A stretch of DNA of 64,000 nucleotides from Paraburkholderia adhaesiva. GTDB lineage: Bacteria; Pseudomonadota; Gammaproteobacteria; Burkholderiales; Burkholderiaceae. The DNA lies in contig NZ_JAJEJQ010000001.1 of assembly GCF_021390575.1 (NCBI RefSeq), positions 1,154,501-1,218,500 on the forward strand, given 5' to 3'. This document shows, in pieces, positions 60,230 through 64,000 of this stretch. Position numbers and translations under genes: made by a program. The notes beneath the pieces are model-generated. The model was not told where the DNA came from. It ran no database searches and saw only the letters and a list, made by a program, of their open reading frames with translations. Positions within the stretch are counted from its first letter, which is position 1. Every line of letters starts with the position of its first letter.

Positions 60230-60403
60230 TCAGTTGAGCACGCGCGGCGACGCAGTACCAATGGTGACACCCGCGAGCTTGGCAGCGCGCTTGATGCTTT
60301 TGAAAGCATCGTTCATCACGTTCTGCGCTTCCTGCATGTCGCGGCGCAGGCTCGCCACGTTCGCGGCGATGTCGAATACCAGACCGCCGGTCGTCGATGC
60401 CAT
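60230..60403 (-). CDS. 57-residue protein resembling the N-terminus of a tape-measure protein
   Basis: The short frame has GGAAGA 8 nt upstream. It reads MASTTGGLVFDIAANVASLR, then RDMQEAQNVMNDAFKSIKRA, a pattern like the first 50 residues of tail tape-measure proteins, but it stops after VTIGTASPRVLN. It may be a remnant or a small protein of its own. Position 16 bp after the RHH-like gene fits operon membership. Confidence 0.5.
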   Translation of the reverse strand: MASTTGGLVFDIAANVASLRRDMQEAQNVMNDAFKSIKRAAKLAGVTIGTASPRVLN

Positions 60404-60418
60404 GATGCGTTCTTCCGG

Positions 60419-60676
60419 TTACGGAATGCGGCGCGCGCTGCCGATGCGCAGTTGCACCACCGGCTGCGGTTCGGTGTGGTGCCCGATCGCCTGTACCGGT
60501 CGTATCACCGGCAGCGCCCCATCGACAACTGCGCGCAAGCCGAGCGCGATCAGTTCGCGCAGGATCGCGCGCCGGTCCTTGCGGTACAGGTCAGCCAGAG
60601 CGTCAACACGCGGTACATCGCTGACCGCGATCCATGCGGTGATCGCCACCTCGTCCCGTTCGTCGTGGTGGTTCAT
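60419..60676 (-). CDS. Small RHH-like hypothetical protein
   Basis: This 85-residue protein is in an ATGA overlap with the previous gene. DVPRVDALADLYRKDRRAIL and RELIALGLRAVVDG (residues about 20-53) look like the helices of a ribbon-helix-helix protein. Function unknown. Confidence 0.55.
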   Translation of the reverse strand: MNHHDERDEVAITAWIAVSDVPRVDALADLYRKDRRAILRELIALGLRAVVDGALPVIRPVQAIGHHTEPQPVVQLRIGSARRIP

Positions 60677-60975
60677 GCTGCTACCCGGAGGGCTGGTTGC
60701 GAGTCAAGGCAGGCGGAATGCTGTACGCCGCCGAGCGTCCACCAGTAAAGGAGGCCGTTGCCGTACACCTGAATGTCGTCCAGGTCCGCCGGGTCGGCGT
60801 CGATCAACGCCGCCAGCCGACGCGCGAGAGGCGAGGCGGACGCCGTGGCATCACGCAGCAGTGCGAGCACGTCATGTTCAATGGCAGAACAGTGTGCGAT
60901 CAAAGCCCGTTCCGAATCGAAATCCTTCTGCGAGGTGTAGCAGCCGCAGCCAGGTTCCCATCGTTCGTTGCACAT
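60673..60975 (-). CDS. Small hypothetical protein of the element
   Basis: This 100-residue protein has CNERWEPGCGCYTSQKDFD at the N-terminus (several cysteines, perhaps a metal site) and LYWWTLGGVQHSACLD near the C-terminus. ACGGAGG precedes the ATG. No family recognised. Confidence 0.58.
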   Translation of the reverse strand: MCNERWEPGCGCYTSQKDFDSERALIAHCSAIEHDVLALLRDATASASPLARRLAALIDADPADLDDIQVYGNGLLYWWTLGGVQHSACLDSQPALRVAA

Positions 60976-60986
60976 CGATGCCTCCG

Positions 60987-61253
60987 TTACGTAGTACCGC
61001 AGTCCGGCCTGACTGTGACGGTCGGGTGGTCGTCAAAAACGAGCAGGGTGTGGCAGGCATCCCATTGCCGGTAGAACGTCACTTCGGTCAGCTTCGGCCG
61101 CATCTCGCGCACCGCGTTCGTCGCAACTGCCCCGGCGACTGCCGTCATCAGCGCTTCCTGCCCGGTCAACTGGCGTCCGACGGTACGCCGGAATTTCTGC
61201 GTGACCTTGTCGGCAAGCTGGTCCGCGTCGATTGCGGCCCAGTTGACGTTCAT
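60987..61253 (-). CDS. Small hypothetical protein coupled to the capsid gene
   Basis: This 88-residue protein overlaps the capsid stop as ATGA. It contains ADKVTQKFRRTVGRQLTGQE and a C-terminal beta-rich part. Position directly after the capsid gene suggests a head-completion or head-decoration role, but no family is recognised. Confidence 0.58.
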   Translation of the reverse strand: MNVNWAAIDADQLADKVTQKFRRTVGRQLTGQEALMTAVAGAVATNAVREMRPKLTEVTFYRQWDACHTLLVFDDHPTVTVRPDCGTT

Positions 61254-62311
61254 GCCACTGCCTTCGTGCGGCGCGCGGTGCGCTTCCCGTTGGCGGAGCC
61301 GTCCGGTTCACCGGGCAAGGTCGCATCGTTTATCCATACACCGCAGCCGTCGAGCGGTATCCAGTTGACGAACGTCTCGGTGCGCAAGCCGACCAGATTG
61401 TTCTGCCAGAGGCTCACGAGCTGCGTTGCGCCATCGGCGTCGGTGAACGTAACCGCCGACTGCTGCGACGCGCCCGGTACTGTTTCGCCCTCATACAGCA
61501 CCACACGGCGCGCGTCGATCAACGCGAGTGTGCCGTCCGGCAAACCGGGTACGGTTACGAGCGGGATACCGGCGACGTAGCCACCGCGCGCACCTGCCGT
61601 CTGGTCGTGGCCGCTGAACGCGAAGCCGACGCCGGCACGCGGGCTGGCGAGCAGCACGGCACTCGAAAAGTCGCCGGGGAATGAGTCGACAAGTTGCTCC
61701 ACGTCGCCGTCCAGCGTGCCGGTGCTGTCCAGCGGTTCGATACCCACGAACAAACCACCGGGCGAGGCGTTCGTGACCGTGTCGTTGCTGACGAGCGTGC
61801 GGTTGATTTCGTCGCTCACAGCGCGCGCCAGATCGGGCTGCAATGCGAGGTCGGTTGTTTCGTCGAGTTCTTTCACAAACTCGATGCTCGCGACGAGCAT
61901 GGCCGCCAGCTTCTTCGGAATCAGGACCGACACGTCGAAGTTCGCATTTCCAACGAACTTGAGCGCGCCTTCCGGAACCCAACCAGCCGATGCGCCATTG
62001 AGTTGCAGCAACAGCGGAACGAATGGCGGTACGCGTCGCCACCCGTTGCCGCCACCGCCCAGTGCCTCGTCAACTAGCGCGATGACCGAGCGGCGCTGGA
62101 TTAGACCAATGAATTCGGCGTCACGCAGCGAGGCTGGTGCGTCCGGGTCGTTGATTGAGGCGGAAGTGACCGGCTGGGCGGCTTTCGTCAGATACGCGGT
62201 CACTGCGGAGCGCGAGCCGTAGGCGTTCAGCGCCCAGTCTTTCGCGTTGAACACATCGCCCTTTTTGATCGCGATTGCCTTGCACGCCCGGACAAAATCG
62301 AGTCGAGCCAC
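61250..62311 (-). CDS. Phage major capsid protein, HK97 fold
   Basis: In this 353-residue protein, residues about 75-200 read like the HK97 P-domain and spine: GLIQRRSVIALVDEALGG, GWVPEGALKFVGNANFDVSV, LIPKKLAAMLVASIEFVKEL and DEINRTLVSNDTVTNASPGG. The GTG start has CAGGAG 7 nt upstream. No protease, portal or scaffold gene is adjacent. It is followed by a coupled small gene. It forms the shell of a phage or satellite particle. Confidence 0.82.
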   Translation of the reverse strand: MARLDFVRACKAIAIKKGDVFNAKDWALNAYGSRSAVTAYLTKAAQPVTSASINDPDAPASLRDAEFIGLIQRRSVIALVDEALGGGGNGWRRVPPFVPLLLQLNGASAGWVPEGALKFVGNANFDVSVLIPKKLAAMLVASIEFVKELDETTDLALQPDLARAVSDEINRTLVSNDTVTNASPGGLFVGIEPLDSTGTLDGDVEQLVDSFPGDFSSAVLLASPRAGVGFAFSGHDQTAGARGGYVAGIPLVTVPGLPDGTLALIDARRVVLYEGETVPGASQQSAVTFTDADGATQLVSLWQNNLVGLRTETFVNWIPLDGCGVWINDATLPGEPDGSANGKRTARRTKAVA

Positions 62312-62327
62312 GATGCGCTCCTGCTGA

Positions 62328-62630
62328 TTAAAACGGCAGATTGCGCGCGATGGCCGCGTCTATCAAACGCTGTGCGTTTTGCCTGTTTTGCGCGGCGTAG
62401 CGGGCGAGTTCGCGCAAATGGAACATGCAATGGCCGGTGGCGTCGCATGACGCTGGCTTTATCTTTCCGCTCTTGACGAAGTTCCGCAGCGTCGATTTGC
62501 TGCAGGCGACCAACTTCGCCGCCACGGTGGCGGACACGAGCCCGAGGCCCACCACGCGGTGCCCGTCACGCTCGCACTCCGCGCGCATGTCGGCCTCGGC
62601 TTCATCGGTCATGGCGTCGAGGCTATCCAT
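62328..62630 (-). CDS. Helix-turn-helix (MerR/AlpA-like) small protein
   Basis: In this 100-residue protein, residues about 32-80 (VSATVAAKLVACSKSTLRNF and VKSGKIKPASCDATGHCMFH) form a winged HTH like MerR or AlpA/excisionase proteins. The ATG at 62630 is preferred over two GTGs just before it because of GGTGG upstream. It may control capsid or replication genes, or act in excision. Confidence 0.68.
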   Translation of the reverse strand: MDSLDAMTDEAEADMRAECERDGHRVVGLGLVSATVAAKLVACSKSTLRNFVKSGKIKPASCDATGHCMFHLRELARYAAQNRQNAQRLIDAAIARNLPF

Positions 62631-62642
62631 GCGCACCACCGG

Positions 62643-62741
62643 TCAGAACGCGAGGTTGTCATCGGCCAGCACAGGGGTATCCACGCACCGCTCGCGCAAC
62701 AGCGTGACGGTGCGGGAGTCGGCGGTGTAGAGGTCGGTCAT
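62643..62741 (-). CDS. Possible 32-residue protein
   Basis: This short frame lies between the HNH and HTH genes, fitting exactly (12 nt after one stop, 12 nt before the next start). It has GC-rich third positions and reads MTDLYTADSRTVTLLRERCV at its start. The ribosome-binding site is weak. No family. Confidence 0.35.
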   Translation of the reverse strand: MTDLYTADSRTVTLLRERCVDTPVLADDNLAF

Positions 62742-62753
62742 GTGCGCCGCGTG

Positions 62754-63113
62754 TCAGAAATCGAACCTGGTCTGGCCGGTTGACAGCGCCACCGCGTCAC
62801 GCTTCTGCTGCCGCGAGAGCGACGCATTCTTCGCATGGTGGTGCGCATCGTAGGTGTTGTGGCAGCGCTGGCACCATGCGCGCAGATTCGCCGGATCGCA
62901 GTTCGGCGGCCAGTGATCGAGATGCGCGATAGTGAGGACCACCCGCGAGCCAGTGACCGGATGCGGCTTACCGTTTTCGGCGCGGCAATCGGGATAGCGT
63001 GGCGAGCCTTCACAGCGGTTGCCCGCGCGCTTGAGGATCGCAGGCCGGATTTCGGTTTTCCAGTTCGCCGGATAGAGCTTGCGGTTTTCGGGCTTGATTG
63101 GCACGGTATCCAC
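62754..63113 (-). CDS. HNH endonuclease
   Basis: This 119-residue protein has the full HNH pattern: NRCEGSPRYPDC (zinc cysteines), LTIAHLDHWPPNCDPANLRA (residues about 60-79, His-Asn core) and WCQRCHNTYDAHH. Small HNH proteins sit beside terminase genes and assist DNA packaging in many HK97-type phages. GTG start, 3 bp after the ssb stop. Confidence 0.85.
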   Translation of the reverse strand: MDTVPIKPENRKLYPANWKTEIRPAILKRAGNRCEGSPRYPDCRAENGKPHPVTGSRVVLTIAHLDHWPPNCDPANLRAWCQRCHNTYDAHHHAKNASLSRQQKRDAVALSTGQTRFDF

Positions 63114-63116
63114 CCG

Positions 63117-63551
63117 TCAGAACGCGTCGTTGAGATCATCGTCGGGCACCGGCGCTGCGCTGCGCGACGAGGTTGTGCGCGAGCCGTTCGCGCGTTCCGC
63201 CCTGCGCTGCGCCGCGCCCTGCTGCGCGTTCTGCACCTCGCTGCGCTTGCGCTTCACGTGGTAGGGCGACACCACCGCGTGCGCCACCACCGACACCGAA
63301 GGACGCGTCTCGCCGTCATTGGCTTTCCAAACCCCGAGTTCGAGCGGGCCACTCACGCTCACAGCGTCGCCCTTCGCGAGCGCAAGCAATTCGTCCCGCA
63401 CGTGCGCGTCAAACGCCATGACTCGCGCAAAGAGCACGGTGTCGCCACCAGCGGGCACCCGCAGTGTGGCGAGCGCGTACGCGTTGCCGGTCTTCGTGGT
63501 GCGGGCCTCCGGGTCTTTCGCGAGCGTGCCGCCAAGCAGTGCGTCGATCAT
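63117..63551 (-). CDS. Single-stranded DNA-binding protein
   Basis: This 144-residue protein has an OB-fold (residues about 1-100; GGTLAKDPEARTTKTGNAYA, then ELLALAKGDAVSVSGPLEL), a basic low-complexity linker and an acidic tail DDDLNDAF matching the DDDIPF-type tip that recruits partners. It is replication-related and fits an element that replicates itself. AAGGAG precedes the ATG at 63551. Confidence 0.82.
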   Translation of the reverse strand: MIDALLGGTLAKDPEARTTKTGNAYALATLRVPAGGDTVLFARVMAFDAHVRDELLALAKGDAVSVSGPLELGVWKANDGETRPSVSVVAHAVVSPYHVKRKRSEVQNAQQGAAQRRAERANGSRTTSSRSAAPVPDDDLNDAF

Positions 63552-63622
63552 GTGTGCTCCTTGTTCACCTGGTCAGGACCACCCGACGCGACTACATCGA
63601 CGGGGTTCCTTATATGGTGCGT

Positions 63623-63671
63623 AGTTGTTGTAGTTGTCGATGTAGTCACTACATCGACAACTACAACAACT
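63623..63671. repeat. 49-nt perfect palindrome, candidate replication origin
   Basis: Arms 63623-63646 and 63648-63671 are 24 bp each and fully complementary around one base (63647). Inside are repeated 8-11-mers: GTAGTTGT twice (63621, 63630), and ACTACATCGAC at 63648 with a further copy at 63591. It lies between the repA-like stop and the ssb start. Confidence 0.7.
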
Positions 63672-63701
63672 TCCACCCCTATACGCGCGCACGAGAGAGA
63701 G

Positions 63702-64000
63702 CTACTTCGGCAACGCCCACCACCACTTCGCGTAGCGTCCCTGCCCATGTGGCTTCTGTTTCTGCACGTTGAGGTGCTTGTCGTCTGCGGCCCGTTCAAT
63801 CGCGCGCCACGGAATACCCGCACCGCGCGCGTCATGAAACAGGTCATCGCGCAGGCGCTTGCCGTCCGAGAGGTAGTCGCGGAGGAACCGTTCGGCCTGC
63901 GCGGTGGTGCTGCGATCCTCGCGGGCGTCGTCAAACGTGGTGTCCACGCTGTCCACGATTTCATCCGGCGACATGTCGAGGTAATCACCCCACGCGATGC
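63702..64000 (-). CDS. C-terminal part of a RepA/AAA-type replication protein (runs off the right edge)
   Basis: The frame is open from the edge to a stop at 63702. Visible residues include IAWGDYLDMSPDEIVD, TAQAERFLRDYLSDGKRLR and GIPWRAIERAADDKHLNVQK, ending WWWALPK. The AERFL ... GIPWRAIERAA pattern is that of the C-terminal winged helix of RepA-like AAA_25 ATPases of satellites and plasmids. The Walker motifs are outside the window, so function is inferred. Confidence 0.6.
   Translation of the reverse strand, partial: IAWGDYLDMSPDEIVDSVDTTFDDAREDRSTTAQAERFLRDYLSDGKRLRDDLFHDARGAGIPWRAIERAADDKHLNVQKQKPHGQGRYAKWWWALPK

Larger units (their letters stand above)
52218..64000. mobile_element. 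Integrated phage-like / satellite-like element at tRNA-Pro, left part
   Basis: All recognisable genes from the tRNA-Pro 3' end to the window edge are of phage, satellite or defence type: three HEPN-motif proteins, ribbon-helix-helix proteins, AIPR, P27-type TerS, HK97-type capsid, HTH, HNH, SSB and a RepA/AAA-type C-terminus. Gene density, short overlapping genes and many hypotheticals contrast with the core to the left. No TerL, portal, protease, tail, lysis or integrase gene is visible. The right end and attachment-site copy lie outside the window. Confidence 0.82.

Noticed and set aside
52218..64000. CRISPR array or transposase in the mobile element
   Set aside because: No regularly spaced direct repeats, no Cas genes and no DDE or HUH transposase motif were seen.

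Overview
The window reads as a high-GC betaproteobacterial chromosome of the Burkholderia / Paraburkholderia / Caballeronia type. The evidence is gene content and order (tusA-galU-valS against uvrD; the aaeXAB-like efflux operon; thrS-infC-rpmI-rplT-pheS-pheT-ihfA-merR-tRNA-Pro), strong GC third-position bias, and proteins of the lengths usual in that family. I cannot name the species.

Positions 1-5162 are an inositol-type sugar locus: an ABC permease (cut by the window edge) and its binding protein on the minus strand, facing an RpiR-type regulator and two Gfo/Idh/MocA dehydrogenases on the plus strand. A GGAA-N6-TTCC palindrome overlaps the regulator's promoter, and three tandem hairpin repeats lie between the binding-protein and permease genes. 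Positions 5256-15789 hold housekeeping genes (tusA, galU, valS, uvrD, mtnN, prpE) and an orphan hydrogenase-maturation-protease homologue that has lost its metal ligands. Positions 15964-21957 are an efflux operon (outer-membrane factor, AaeB-like, AaeX-like and AaeA-like proteins) with a divergent LysR regulator. Positions 22143-43458 are mixed core metabolism: a metallophosphoesterase, a D-2-hydroxyglutarate-dehydrogenase-like flavoprotein, WrbA, YihY, an Mpo1-like protein, MetY, a CBS protein, an LplT-acyltransferase fusion, AroC, ETF-QO, an SDR, a thioesterase, a PAS-LuxR regulator, a 3-oxoacid CoA-transferase, RidA and RelA. Positions 43545-52217 are the translation block from tRNA-Val through thrS, infC (ATC start), rpmI, rplT, pheS, pheT, ihfA and a MerR-type gene to tRNA-Pro(GGG).

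From the 3' end of tRNA-Pro to the window edge (52218-64000) the content changes to an integrated phage-like element. Its long minus-strand operon reads from the right edge: a RepA/AAA-type protein, a 49-nt perfect palindrome, SSB, HNH nuclease, a small HTH protein, an HK97-type capsid protein, several small genes, and a P27-type terminase small subunit. No large terminase, portal, protease or tail module is visible, so a phage satellite (capsid-forming PICI-like) or a decayed prophage are both possible. At the tRNA end it carries probable phage-defence cargo: three proteins with HEPN-type RX4-5H motifs and, on visibly more A/T-rich DNA, an AIPR (abortive infection) protein. No integrase or second attachment site lies inside the window.

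The most interesting items are the HEPN/AIPR cargo in the satellite-like element, the palindrome between its repA-like and ssb genes, and the metal-ligand-less M52 homologue. No CRISPR array, rRNA operon or transposase was seen.
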